DNA of 64,000 nt from DATMQA01 sp035566895 (GCA_035566895.1 DATMQA010000221.1:22356-86355); one strand, 5' to 3'; counted from the first letter of the stretch, positions 34,863-44,572 are shown. Notes: generated from the letters alone by a model not told the origin. Program-made: numbers and translations.

Positions 34863-34906
34863 AATGAGTTAATTGGGTTAATAAGGGGATAAAATGACCC
34901 GGAGAG

Positions 34907-36910
34907 ATGAGTCAACAATCCACTAATCCGTCAACCTATCAATCCAGTAAAACCCTGGCGCTGGTTTCTGTTGCGCTGTTTCTGGCGGTCCTGGGGGTTT
35001 TCCTGCCCACTATTACACCGGTTTTCGCCGGGTTGGATGACGGCACTTACGTCACGTCCAATCTCCACGTTCAGGCCGGCCTGAGCTGGGAGAATCTAAA
35101 GTGGGCCTTCACCACCTCGGAAGCCAGCAATTGGCATCCCCTGACCTGGCTCTCCCACATGCTGGACTGCCAATTGTTCGGTCTGAATGCACGAGGCCAT
35201 CATCTGACCAGCGTGCTCCTGCACGGGATGAACACCGTCCTCCTCTTCCTGGTGCTTGCGCGCATGACCCACGCCGCTCGGCGCAGCCTGTTCGTCGCCG
35301 CGCTTTTTGGACTGCATCCACTGCGGGTCGAATCGGTTGCGTGGGTCGCCGAGCGCAAGGACGTCCTGAGCACGTTCTTCCTTCTCCTCACCATCTGGGC
35401 GTATGTCAGGTATGTGGAAAAGTCCAAAGGCCAAGGTCCAAAGTCCAAAGTGCAAGGTCTAAAGTCCACAGTCCACGGTCCACAATCCACGGTCCACAGT
35501 CCAAACCACGTCCCGCTCTATTACATTCTATCCTTGGTCTTCTTCGCCCTGGGGTTAATGGCCAAACCGATGTTGGTCACCCTACCCTTCGTCTTGCTGC
35601 TGCTGGATTACTGGCCACTTGGGCGCCTTCAACTTTCAACTTCCAACTTTCAACTTTCAACCCTGCTCGACAAAGCTCCCTTCTTCCTCCTCGCCGCGGG
35701 CTCCAGCGCGGTCACGTATCTCGTTCAGAAACAGGCCGGGGCAATGTCCATGATTGCCCACCTTCCTTTCTCGGCCCGCCTGGAAAATGCTCTCGTGGCC
35801 TACTGCCGCTATCTGGGCAAGTGCTTCTGGCCGGTGAATCTCTCGATCATTTATGCACACCCGGGCTACTGGCCCGTCGGCACCGTGGTGCTGTCCGTGC
35901 TTGTGCTGACGGCTATTTCGATTCTTGTGCTGGCGAGGCGCCGGGAAAGCCCGTATCTGCTGGTGGGTTGGCTCTGGTTTCTGGGCACCCTCGTGCCGGC
36001 CATCGGCCTGGTCCAGGTCGGCCATCAATCCATGGCCGACCGCTACACTTACGTGCCCCTGGTCGGGATTTTTATCATGGTGACGTGGACCGGACTCGCT
36101 GATGCCTGGCGCCGTCCATTTTCCTTTCGTGTTTCTTCGTGTGTATTCGTGGTTGTTCTCGCTGTCTGCGCCCTTCTAACCATCCGTCAGGCCCGCTACT
36201 GGCAGAGCAGCGAAACTCTTTTCCGCCACGCCGTCGAGGTCGAGCCAAGCAATTATCTCGCGCATGGCAACCTTGGGAATGCGCTGCAGCGACAGGGCCT
36301 CCTGTCCGAAGCCCTGGCCGAGTACCGCGCGGTCTTGCGCCTGAAACCCGATGATGTTAACACCCTCAACGGCTTGGGCAGCCTGTTGATGAACCTCGGG
36401 TCGGTGGATCAGGCCATTGCTCTGTTCCAACAAGCCCTCCGGCAGATGCCCGAATTCGCCGAAGCCCACAATAACCTCGCCTTCGCGCTCCAAAAACAAG
36501 GCCGCCTCGACGAGGCCGCCCACGAGTATGAAGCGGCGTTGCGAACCAATCCGGATGATTATCGCATCCGGCTCAACCTGGCTGCGCTCCTGCTCAAACA
36601 AGGAAAAGTCGAGCCGACCATCGCTCAACTGCGGGCAGCCTTGAGATCCAGGCCCGACGACATCATCACGCGCAAGAGCCTGGGTAGTTTGCTGTTCAAT
36701 AATGGCCGGGTCGAGGAGGCGCTCGACCAATTTCAGGAAGCGGCCAGGACTCAACCCAACGATCCCGAAGCGCAGGCAAACCTGGGCATCGCCCTCTCCA
36801 AACAAGGCCGGCGCGAGGAAGCCGTCGTCCATCTCACCCACGCGCTGCAACTGCGACCGGATTACCCGGAAGCCCAGGCGGAGTTGCGGGCGCTTACCGG
36901 CGGCCAGTGA
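34907..36910 (+). CDS. TMTC-like GT-C membrane glycosyltransferase with TPRs, paralog C
   Basis: 667 residues. Closest to paralog B: FAGLDDGTYVTSN, NWHPLTWLSHMLD, GLHPLRVESVAWVAERKDVL, AKPMLVTLPFVLLLLDYW and SMADRYTYVPLVG. About seven TPRs end the protein. A CAAAGTC/GTCCACG tract is translated at the same loop as in paralog B (after VRYVEKS), and a CAACTTTC tract follows WPLGR as in B. A CGTGTTTCTTCGTGTG word near 36127 lies in a late helix. No large palindrome is present. It is separated from paralog B by 89 bp of words rather than an overlap. Predicted GT-C glycosyltransferase; substrates unknown. Confidence 0.78.
   Translation: MSQQSTNPSTYQSSKTLALVSVALFLAVLGVFLPTITPVFAGLDDGTYVTSNLHVQAGLSWENLKWAFTTSEASNWHPLTWLSHMLDCQLFGLNARGHHLTSVLLHGMNTVLLFLVLARMTHAARRSLFVAALFGLHPLRVESVAWVAERKDVLSTFFLLLTIWAYVRYVEKSKGQGPKSKVQGLKSTVHGPQSTVHSPNHVPLYYILSLVFFALGLMAKPMLVTLPFVLLLLDYWPLGRLQLSTSNFQLSTLLDKAPFFLLAAGSSAVTYLVQKQAGAMSMIAHLPFSARLENALVAYCRYLGKCFWPVNLSIIYAHPGYWPVGTVVLSVLVLTAISILVLARRRESPYLLVGWLWFLGTLVPAIGLVQVGHQSMADRYTYVPLVGIFIMVTWTGLADAWRRPFSFRVSSCVFVVVLAVCALLTIRQARYWQSSETLFRHAVEVEPSNYLAHGNLGNALQRQGLLSEALAEYRAVLRLKPDDVNTLNGLGSLLMNLGSVDQAIALFQQALRQMPEFAEAHNNLAFALQKQGRLDEAAHEYEAALRTNPDDYRIRLNLAALLLKQGKVEPTIAQLRAALRSRPDDIITRKSLGSLLFNNGRVEEALDQFQEAARTQPNDPEAQANLGIALSKQGRREEAVVHLTHALQLRPDYPEAQAELRALTGGQ
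35419..35506. repeat. CAAAGTC / GTCCACG words inside paralog C
   Basis: AAAAGTCCAAAGGCCAAGGT begins 88 nt of degenerate AAAGTCC words that change into GTCCACG words. It is translated as a Lys/Ser/Gln/His loop. Confidence 0.9.
35627..35662. repeat. CAACTTTCAACTTC words in paralog C
   Basis: TTCAACTTTCAACTTCCAAC then TTTCAACTTTCAAC, at the same protein position as 33253-33287 of paralog B. Confidence 0.8.
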
Positions 36911-36931
36911 CACGCAAGGGTGCGCGACAGT

Positions 36932-37021
36932 AAACACCAAACACCTTTCCAAAACACCAAACTCCAAACACCAAGCTCCAGAAAAACATCAAACTCCAAA
37001 CTGCAAAAAAGCATCAAGCTC
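36932..37021. repeat. CAAACACC / CAAACTCC words after paralog C
   Basis: TAAACACCAAACACC, AACTCCAAACACCAAGCTCC and CATCAAACTCCAAACTGC follow within 35 nt of the paralog C stop, in the coding-strand orientation. Confidence 0.85.
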
Positions 37022-37177
37022 AGTTGCCCGATGTTAGCCGCGGTTAGCCAATGTTGCGGGCTGAGTGAGGACGAAGGGTGGGGTGTGGTCGCAGTTAGTG
37101 GCAGTTGGGGATGGATAAGGACGAGCGAAGGGGACGAGAGGATGAGGAAGAGAGGTATATATGTATATAGTACCCCC

Positions 37178-37340
37178 CCTTTGATCCGTTACGTCGTTAC
37201 AACCTCGGTAAACACGGGCGATTTTTGCGCTTTTTATCCGTTACACTATCCGTAACGATCCGTTACAGTCGTTACAACCTCGGTAAACACGAGGGATCTT
37301 GAATCTGCAGGTCGTTACAAGCTCGGTAAGCACTGGAGAT
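37178..37340. repeat. GTCGTTACAACCTCGGTAAA cluster
   Basis: GTCGTTACAACCTCGGTAAA occurs at about 37192 and 37273 and, with two changes, at about 37312. Between them ATCCGTTAC words recur. TCGGTAAA is shared with 6181-6370. Confidence 0.85.
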
Positions 37341-37570
37341 TTTGAATAAAACGCTAAAGCGCTAAAACGTTGCAATACTGAAAAACTGAGGCGGTGAAGT
37401 AATTCCTACACCTCCCGGGCGCTTACGATGTTGTGGCCTGTTTTATGGCCGTCCTTCCTTACATTTCGTATTCGGCGGGGGAGCGTTGCGGTTTTGGCGC
37501 TCGGTGCGGCGCCCCTCTCTACGCGCATAGGGTGTATTTTAGCCGTGACACGTGACAAATGCCTAATAAG

Positions 37571-37600
37571 GAAGGCCGGATGCTTGCGCATCCGGCCTTC
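37571..37600 (-). terminator. Hairpin after the 2120-aa exported gene
   Basis: GAAGGCCGGATGC and its inverse pair around a GCAA-type loop, 27 nt past the stop at 37627. The T-tract on the minus strand is short (CCTTATTAGG), so termination is likely but not certain. Confidence 0.65.
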
Positions 37601-37626
37601 GTGAAACCGTTTAACTGGTCCGGCAG

Positions 37627-40600
37627 CTATTGCCGCTGCACGTACTGCACGCGGAAGTACTGCTGTGCCAGCGAGGAACTGATCGGAATAGTCTGCGTGT
37701 TAGGCGTGCTGCCGCTGGTGCCCAGGTTGCTCCAACTGGTCGGTACCAGGGTCGGGCTGGTCTGCAGCGTGCCTACATAGGTTATCTTGATGTTCGTGCC
37801 GTCGTTGGTGATCGCCGGCTGGATCAGGCCAAAGAACGCGCTCAGCGCAATCCCGTTGGTGCCGCTATTGCCGGTGGCCTGGTCGTTGAGCAGCACTCTG
37901 TTGTTGTTGACGCCGGTCAGCGAATACCAATCGACGTTGACGCCACCGCCGCCGTTGAAATACACCGTGCGGACCGGGTAGATACCGGGAGCATTCGTGA
38001 CCACAATGCGGAAGTTGCAATCGTTGTTGCCCTTGCCGACCGAGCTCTGGCCCAGCACCGGCGTCTTGGCCTGCGACTGGTTGTACAGGTTATCCAGCGC
38101 CACGAGCGTCACGTTGACCGCTACACTCGCCTGGAGGTTCGAGACGATAGCGTTGCCGTCCTGCTCCTCGATCATCACCGCCGGAATCCCGACTTGCGGA
38201 GCGATGGTGAATTCTTCGGGGAAGATGCCATCGGTGGTGGGCCGGCGTTTCTGGATGATAACCGCCGCCCTGGCGCCAGCCAGCGACGCAGCCGTGACCT
38301 GTTGTTGGAACCCGCAGGCGACGCTGCGATACATGATGGCGATGTTGCCGGCGACAGCACCAGGATTGCCAACCGCGCAACCATCACCGTTGGTGGCGCC
38401 TATGCCACCGCCCGTCCCGGTGACCAGGACCAGGTTACCCGTGATGCTGTTAGTCAACGGCGTGGAGAGCGGATTCTGCTCTTCCTGGGCGTGAGTCATC
38501 GGGTGGAAACCCGCCAGCACACCCTGGCCGAGATTGGCCGGGCTGTTGATCAGGAACGCGCCTTTGTTGGTCGGCGGGTCCCAGGTACCCTGGGTGACGC
38601 GGAAGCCGTCGTCACTGCTGATGCCCAGAGTATAGGTCCCATTCGTCGGGAATTGGACGTAGGCCAGGATTTCCAGCATGAAGCTATTGCTGCGGTTGTT
38701 GTTGATCGTCGTGGGCCCGAAGCCCGGGATACCCGGCAACGGCATGTTGAAGTAATTCAACACCGGCGGCGTGTTGGAGGTGAAGTCACCCGCTTGCGAA
38801 GGCCACTGGCCGTTGAAGTTGATTACGCCATTGGACGGGCCAGTGCCGATGACATCGAAGTAGCCGAAGTCAGTGGCGGAGGTGAACCCTGCCTGAGCGG
38901 GGGTGTAATTGACACCAGGCCCGGAGGCTGAGTTAGTCTTGCGCGACCAGTCCGGGCCCCAATATCCGGCCAGAACCGACTCGCATAGATACGTGCGATT
39001 GGCCGTATTCGGGTTACCGGTCGTGGTTACCGCACCAGCATTAACGCCCTCGTCCGTAATCGCCGGATCAACCTCGTAGCTGCGAACCCGGAAGCCAGGC
39101 TTGTTCGAGTCAGCCCAGGTAGCGAAGTAGCCGCCGTGGAGCGTGCCGCCATCGAACGGCGTAACCACGTTAACCACTGTGTAGGAGTAACTGTTGCCCA
39201 GGTTGTCGGTGAAACTCACCTTCAACGGCCCATTCTGGCCCGACGGCCAGAAACCAGCCCCGTTATTTGTGGCAAATCGGAAGATTCCGGTGATCCCGTT
39301 GCCGTTAGTAGCAACGACGCCAGGCACATTGATGCCATTGAGTGAGAGGGTCACCGAGCCGGGGTTGACCGTCGTGGCGCCATCTCTCAGCCAGAGGCCG
39401 AAGTCCGTGCTGACCGGACCGGTTTGAGAGCCGTTCAGGCCGCCCAGCGTAAGATTTGGCGCATTGCCGATCCAGTTGCCCGAGCCAGTACCGAAGCCCG
39501 GAATATTCGCCGGCAGGAACGCAACCACCGCCGGAGGGTTGGTCGTGAGGCCCTGATATACCTTCGGAGCATTGGGATCGTTGGCATCGCCGATCAACAC
39601 GCGCGAAACCGCACCGTTGGCCGCGTAACTGAACATGCTGAATTCGACGTTGAGACCGCCACCGCCGTTCTCCCACAGCATACGAATCGGATACGTCCCC
39701 GCCGTTGGGATGTTGAACACGGCCGGCGTCACCGACCCACGGAACGGATTGCCCGCGCCGCCAGTCGTATTGCCGCGCCCGGCGTCCGCAACACCAAGGA
39801 TGGTGCCAGCGGGGCTGTAGGCGCTGCCACCATACGGGATGGTGAACTTAAACCCGTCGTCGCTGTTGCCGGTCATGACGTAATTGCCCGCTTTCGGGAA
39901 TGTCATGTACCCGGCAAAGACCAGGGTGGTGTTGTTAGTCTGACCATCCGTCGAAGGCGGAGGCGGGTTCTTGACGAACCCGAAGTTCGTCCCGAAGGAG
40001 AAGTTATAGCGATACTCACCGCTGTCGCCGTTGACGCCGATGTTATCGACGAAGTCGATGACGTTAGTATAGATGATGGTTCCATTGGGCCCGTTGGTGC
40101 CCCCGAACAGACCGCCGAAAGGCTGCGTGTTCGTCTGGACGCACATATTGGTACCACCGCCCGGAACAAACGCGCTGTAGCCGTTGTCAGCGAAGACACC
40201 AAGCAACTGTTGCTCCGTCCAAGCCGTCGTGTTGGGCGTGTTCGAGATGGTCTGGAAGGCGGTGACGAGGAACCCCGGCTTGGTGGTATCCACCAGGCTC
40301 GGGCTGACAACGCTAGCCGCGGGCACCTGCACAATGTTGAAGCTGGGCCCGACCACTACGAACTGCCAATTGTTGGAGTAGGTATCGCCGTTGCCATCAT
40401 TGAAGACCAAGATGTTAGTGTGCCTGCCGCTATACAACGGCAAGTAAGGACTCATTTGTTGTGTGATCCGGGTCTTGCCGGCCGAGGGCTGGATGATGGC
40501 CAACGGCTGCAGCACGCCGTCCTGGGTGAGCGTGATCGTGTTGGTATTGACCGTCTCGCCAGCGCTGCCGTCGGTCAGTTCGACGATCGTCGGCTGATAG

Positions 40601-43600
40601 AACAGCACGTCCTGGTCGTTAAACACCGGGCTAGCGAAGCTGATGTAAGGATTGATCGTATCACCACTGGTCGTGGTTTGATAGGTCTTGATCGAGCTGG
40701 GATAGAACGGATCGTTGATCGGCACGCGGGCCACGGCGCCATCGGACAGCGTGACATAGGCCGACAATTCGAAGCCGCCGTCACCGCCACTGTTGAAATA
40801 GACGAACCGGAATGGATAAGCGCCGGCTGCCGGAATATTGACCTGGTACCACGTGCCGCCGGTCTGTACGCCGCCAGCCGCGCCAGCCACACCGCGACCG
40901 ACATCCGCAGTCTGGTTGCCGGGTATTGGGTTACCGACATAAACACTACCGAGCTTGCCAAAAGGGTTCCCCTGCGGCGAGAGGACTTTGACACCGTCGT
41001 CGGTGTTGAGCCAGAAGATGTAATTGCCCGCCGCCGGGAAGACCATCCAGCAGCCGATGTCCAGGAACGCGGCCTCGGCGATGGTGCCGTTGGCTACCGT
41101 CATGCGCACAGTGCCGAGTGGCGAGCCGGAAGGACTGACCAAGGTGCCGATGCCGAACTGCTGCAGGCCCCCACCAACGGGTGGAGAATCACCTGTGATC
41201 TCGATCTGGTCATAATTCCATTCGCCACCAGCGCCCGTACCTGTGGTTTGGCGCAGATCCAGAATGCCGGTCCAGGAGAAGAAGCCAGGGCCTCCATTCG
41301 TAGCGCTCTGGTCCGCCAGGTTCGGGCCTTCCAGTCCTTGCAACACCCTCTCCCCGTAGGAAGCCAGGTTCGGTATGTCCTGAGCAATTTGGTAGGACTT
41401 GATCCGTAACCCGGGTGTGGAAACGTTGCCGACCGGAACCGCCCGGTTAGCCAGGAGGATCGGAATGTTGGTGCCCAGTATGTTGGTTGAGTCCGCAAAG
41501 GCGGTATTGCCGCCGTTAGGTCCACCAATCACTGTGAAGGTCCAACTATAGGTGTAATTGGTGCCGTTGCTGTCGGCGAACCACAGCGTGTTGGTGTGCG
41601 GGCCGGCTGCCAGGAAGTTGGTCACGACCTGGACGATGTGGGTGACGGGCGTCGCAGGAGTAACCGTGATCGAATTGGTTCTACCGTCCGTTGCGAGAGT
41701 AATGCCGGTGGTATTGACTTGTTTGCCGGTGCCGTTCACGATCGTGCCGTCGTGCAGATCGACGATCGTCGGCGAGAAATAAACCGCGTCATTGGCGCCG
41801 CGCGTCGGCATGACTTTCGATACATACGGGCCGACATCGACTGTCCCCGAGAGGTTGCGGTAGGTGAAGAGCTGCACGCCGCTGGCGCCACGACCGGCGG
41901 AGTTGGTGTCGTTGATGAGGAGCGCGCCGCTATCGGGCAGAGCACCCGGGCCACTGAACGTGTACCATTCCAGCGCGGCCGGACCGGTGGCGTTATTGTG
42001 CAACAAATGGACGGGATACACCCCGGGCTGGTCCACGATATACGCCAGCGTGTCTGAGTTGAAGACCGGCGGGGCGGGGCCGGTAGGAACGCGGCTGCCA
42101 TCGAGCGAATTGAGCACTGTGGCGAGCCTGTCGTGTGGGTTCTGGGAGACGCCCAGCTCGAAACAATCGTCGCTGCCGATCACCATGGTGTAAACACCGG
42201 CCGTCGGGAAGTAGATGTAGCCGGAGAACTCATACGCCATATTGTCATAGATGCCGCGCCCAAGCGAACTGGGGTAGCCGAGCGTAACGCCAAAGATGGC
42301 GTAATCATTATTCTGGGTGAAGAAGCCGGGCTGGGTCGTAGTCCCGCTGACATTGTCAAAGTCCATCGAGCCGTCCCACACCATCTCCCCCCCTTCAGTC
42401 GGCACGATCGGCGCGCCGCGAAGATCCGGCCCATGATAACCTTCCAACTGCTCCATGGCATACCAGCGGTTGCCGGGAATGTTCTGCAGGCTTTGGTAAG
42501 CATTGACGTGGAAGCCCACTTTGGTCGTATCCACCGCCGAAAGCGGCAAGGCCAAATTGGTCGGGAAAACCACCCAGGTGGGTACTATAAACAACCCCGA
42601 GCCGACATTGGTATTATTGGCCGTATCACTCCAGGTGACAGTCACCACGTGGCTCGACGCGGACGCAAATCGCGTGGCCTGGACATACTTGCCGGTGGTG
42701 AGCGGCGGGTTATACACAACGTTGGTGGTTGCAGTCGCCGTAACATCGTTGCCATCAAGCAAAACTTTAAGGATCGCGTTGACCGTCGCCCCCGAGTTAT
42801 CCGATACGTTGTAAGTAAAGCCGCTAATCGCACCGACGACGCTCTGCAGGTAGGTATTGGTGCTGAAGCTGGTGGCCACATGGATGTTGTCAGCGTGGGT
42901 GTTTTCGTTGTTGCCGCCGGTTCGGCCCGCCAGAACCAGGCGACCGACCGTTGGCGAAAAGATCAGGCTATTGTTGCTAATTACAGTCACACCCTTCCAT
43001 TTCACCACGAGGGTGGAATTGGTGGGGGTGCTGTTGGTTAATAGGACGGTGAGATGCTCCCAGCTCAGGTTGGTAAACGAACCCGAAGTGTCGGTGTTAC
43101 CAAAAATCGGAGCGCACGTCAAGAAGTTGCCGGTCTCCACAGCGTTGGTACCCGTTTGAATCGACAGACCGCCGGTGTACGGATTGCCAGCGGCGTAGGC
43201 TGCGCCCCCATCAAGAGTAATGACCCCGTTATTCGTCTTAAAGGTGGCACCGGCGCCATCCGTGAGGTTACTTTGGATGCCGGAGACTCCACCACTGGCG
43301 CAATCGCGCCAATTACGGTTATTGATCAATTCCAGTTGAATCAGAGTCTTGTCATCGACACGCACGGCAATGCCTTCACGGTCGCTGCTCCCCGTGCCAA
43401 GCTGCGGCGTGTCAGGCAACCAGTTGCCTTGCCACGCATCGAAGACCACCGCCACTCCTGTCTTGGTCCCGTTCTCCACGTCGCTGCTGCCGGCTGCACC
43501 TTGGGCCTGCACGTAACCGCCATCACCGCCGGCAAAGCCGTTGGCATTGCCGTTGGTTGCGTTGACCAGCGCGATGTCCCCCGAGCGGGCCAAGCTGACG

Positions 43601-43989
43601 CTAAAGCCGTCGGCGGGGCGGCCTAACGTGCCGTTCCCGATGCGCAGGTCCATGTCGATCTGAAAACCGGAGATAGGGAATCCGCTGTCCACGTCCGGAA
43701 ACACAAAGACGAGGTTGTTGCCACCGTTGGTGGCATCCGTAATCGACAAATAGCCGCCGGTCGCGGGATTACCGTTGGTGGCCACTCCCGCGGCGCTGCA
43801 CCAGAGTTGACTAAAGCCGCCCCCCACGCCACCAGGGTGATTGTGCGTGCCCGCGATGATCGCGCCGTTCAACGCGGGGTCGCCGCTGGGATCAATGTCA
43901 AAAGTAAAAAGTTGGTTGCCGGCGAAGACCTCGCCACCGCAGGCCACGCCGAGAAGCAGCGTGCCGAGAAGTTTCGTGGATTTTTTCAT
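37627..43989 (-). CDS. Giant exported modular protein with lectin-like and four PA14-like modules
   Basis: 2120 residues from the ATG at 43989, which begins a clear signal peptide (MKKSTKLLGTLLLGVACGGE); an earlier ATG adds 6 residues. The N-terminal about 350 residues are like a legume-lectin/LamG sandwich (DGFSVSLARSGDIAL, LVLAGRTGGNNENTHADNIH). Four modules spaced about 385-415 residues follow, each with a PA14-type strand: GVYTMVIGSDDCFELG (about 596), GNYIFWLNTDDGVKV (985), GNYVMTGNSDDGFKF (1370), GTYTLGISSDDGFRV (1785). Each is followed by a PVR-x-YFNGGGG-type strand. A protease-associated-like domain lies at about 1890-1960 (ARAAVIIQKRRPTTDG). The C-terminal TSPTLVPTSWSNLG module is frequent in Verrucomicrobia secreted proteins. 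Probably surface or extracellular carbohydrate-binding (inference). Confidence 0.85.
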   Translation of the reverse strand: MKKSTKLLGTLLLGVACGGEVFAGNQLFTFDIDPSGDPALNGAIIAGTHNHPGGVGGGFSQLWCSAAGVATNGNPATGGYLSITDATNGGNNLVFVFPDVDSGFPISGFQIDMDLRIGNGTLGRPADGFSVSLARSGDIALVNATNGNANGFAGGDGGYVQAQGAAGSSDVENGTKTGVAVVFDAWQGNWLPDTPQLGTGSSDREGIAVRVDDKTLIQLELINNRNWRDCASGGVSGIQSNLTDGAGATFKTNNGVITLDGGAAYAAGNPYTGGLSIQTGTNAVETGNFLTCAPIFGNTDTSGSFTNLSWEHLTVLLTNSTPTNSTLVVKWKGVTVISNNSLIFSPTVGRLVLAGRTGGNNENTHADNIHVATSFSTNTYLQSVVGAISGFTYNVSDNSGATVNAILKVLLDGNDVTATATTNVVYNPPLTTGKYVQATRFASASSHVVTVTWSDTANNTNVGSGLFIVPTWVVFPTNLALPLSAVDTTKVGFHVNAYQSLQNIPGNRWYAMEQLEGYHGPDLRGAPIVPTEGGEMVWDGSMDFDNVSGTTTQPGFFTQNNDYAIFGVTLGYPSSLGRGIYDNMAYEFSGYIYFPTAGVYTMVIGSDDCFELGVSQNPHDRLATVLNSLDGSRVPTGPAPPVFNSDTLAYIVDQPGVYPVHLLHNNATGPAALEWYTFSGPGALPDSGALLINDTNSAGRGASGVQLFTYRNLSGTVDVGPYVSKVMPTRGANDAVYFSPTIVDLHDGTIVNGTGKQVNTTGITLATDGRTNSITVTPATPVTHIVQVVTNFLAAGPHTNTLWFADSNGTNYTYSWTFTVIGGPNGGNTAFADSTNILGTNIPILLANRAVPVGNVSTPGLRIKSYQIAQDIPNLASYGERVLQGLEGPNLADQSATNGGPGFFSWTGILDLRQTTGTGAGGEWNYDQIEITGDSPPVGGGLQQFGIGTLVSPSGSPLGTVRMTVANGTIAEAAFLDIGCWMVFPAAGNYIFWLNTDDGVKVLSPQGNPFGKLGSVYVGNPIPGNQTADVGRGVAGAAGGVQTGGTWYQVNIPAAGAYPFRFVYFNSGGDGGFELSAYVTLSDGAVARVPINDPFYPSSIKTYQTTTSGDTINPYISFASPVFNDQDVLFYQPTIVELTDGSAGETVNTNTITLTQDGVLQPLAIIQPSAGKTRITQQMSPYLPLYSGRHTNILVFNDGNGDTYSNNWQFVVVGPSFNIVQVPAASVVSPSLVDTTKPGFLVTAFQTISNTPNTTAWTEQQLLGVFADNGYSAFVPGGGTNMCVQTNTQPFGGLFGGTNGPNGTIIYTNVIDFVDNIGVNGDSGEYRYNFSFGTNFGFVKNPPPPSTDGQTNNTTLVFAGYMTFPKAGNYVMTGNSDDGFKFTIPYGGSAYSPAGTILGVADAGRGNTTGGAGNPFRGSVTPAVFNIPTAGTYPIRMLWENGGGGLNVEFSMFSYAANGAVSRVLIGDANDPNAPKVYQGLTTNPPAVVAFLPANIPGFGTGSGNWIGNAPNLTLGGLNGSQTGPVSTDFGLWLRDGATTVNPGSVTLSLNGINVPGVVATNGNGITGIFRFATNNGAGFWPSGQNGPLKVSFTDNLGNSYSYTVVNVVTPFDGGTLHGGYFATWADSNKPGFRVRSYEVDPAITDEGVNAGAVTTTGNPNTANRTYLCESVLAGYWGPDWSRKTNSASGPGVNYTPAQAGFTSATDFGYFDVIGTGPSNGVINFNGQWPSQAGDFTSNTPPVLNYFNMPLPGIPGFGPTTINNNRSNSFMLEILAYVQFPTNGTYTLGISSDDGFRVTQGTWDPPTNKGAFLINSPANLGQGVLAGFHPMTHAQEEQNPLSTPLTNSITGNLVLVTGTGGGIGATNGDGCAVGNPGAVAGNIAIMYRSVACGFQQQVTAASLAGARAAVIIQKRRPTTDGIFPEEFTIAPQVGIPAVMIEEQDGNAIVSNLQASVAVNVTLVALDNLYNQSQAKTPVLGQSSVGKGNNDCNFRIVVTNAPGIYPVRTVYFNGGGGVNVDWYSLTGVNNNRVLLNDQATGNSGTNGIALSAFFGLIQPAITNDGTNIKITYVGTLQTSPTLVPTSWSNLGTSGSTPNTQTIPISSSLAQQYFRVQYVQRQ

Positions 43990-44572
43990 GGGTAGTTGAG
44001 TGATCATGGGTAGTGGAGTAATGAGCGGTTTGTATCTAATCAGTACGACTTGCTGCTACGGACTTCCGGGCTGAAACCAAACCAAAAGACACGTAGAATC
44101 AACGTTAAGTACTACAGGTAGTTGGATCCCGGCTCGGAGAGCCCGTCCGCCTGAATACCGCCAGTTGGAGTTGGCTTCTGGCATGTCTTTGGGTCAGGTA
44201 TTAACGCCATCATAGTCCCCGCCCATAGGATTGCAAGAAGAAAATTTACCGGAATGCACTTTTTTTGAAATAGAGAATGGAATGGACAATGGAGTGTTGG
44301 AGCCGTGGGGTGATGGAATGCAGGACGCGGAGGCCAAAACGCAAGCGACTCCAAACTCCAAACACCAAACACCAAACACCAGGGAAAGCTCCAAACCTCA
44401 AGCACCAAACCTCAGGAAAGCATCAAGAATCAAAATCCAAGCCCTTTGGGAGCCCTTTGGGATAGTGTTGGACAGACCGGTGGTGACGGTAACTGTTGTG
44501 GTAATTGAGGGTTTCTACGTGGAGTTTTCCTGACGCTTGGCACTCCATCACTCCACTACCCCCTCCGTCCCC
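43990..44572. other. Gene-free upstream region of the giant exported gene
   Basis: It holds the CAAACACC word tract at 44348-44438 and must contain the promoter of the minus-strand gene at 43989. The 20 nt before that start, ATGATCACTCAACTACCC, resemble the region before the PEP-CTERM gene start at 45746 (ATGACCACTCAACCAGTT). Confidence 0.55.
44348..44438. repeat. CAAACTCC / CAAACACC words
   Basis: ACTCCAAACTCCAAACACCA, CAAACACCAAACACCAGG, then GCTCCAAACCTCAAGCACC and CAAACCTCAGGAAAGCATC. Related to 36932-37021 and 48692-48881. Confidence 0.85.

Larger units (their letters stand above)
36911..37570. other. 660-bp gene-free stretch of word repeats
   Basis: It lies between the convergent paralog C and the giant exported gene. 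No credible coding frame. It holds CAAACACC words (36932-37021), TCGGTAAA words (37178-37340) and a short AACGCTAAAGCGCTAAAACG tract near 37351. Nothing is recognised in 37380-37570. Confidence 0.6.

Noticed and set aside
37178..37340. Regularly recurring GTCGTTACAACCTCGGTAAA as a CRISPR or iteron origin
   Set aside because: Only three copies at unequal distances (about 80 and 40 bp), with no cas, rep or partition genes.
37406..37591. 61-residue minus-strand frame after the giant gene
   Set aside because: It overlaps the terminator hairpin, and no motif or start signal is seen.
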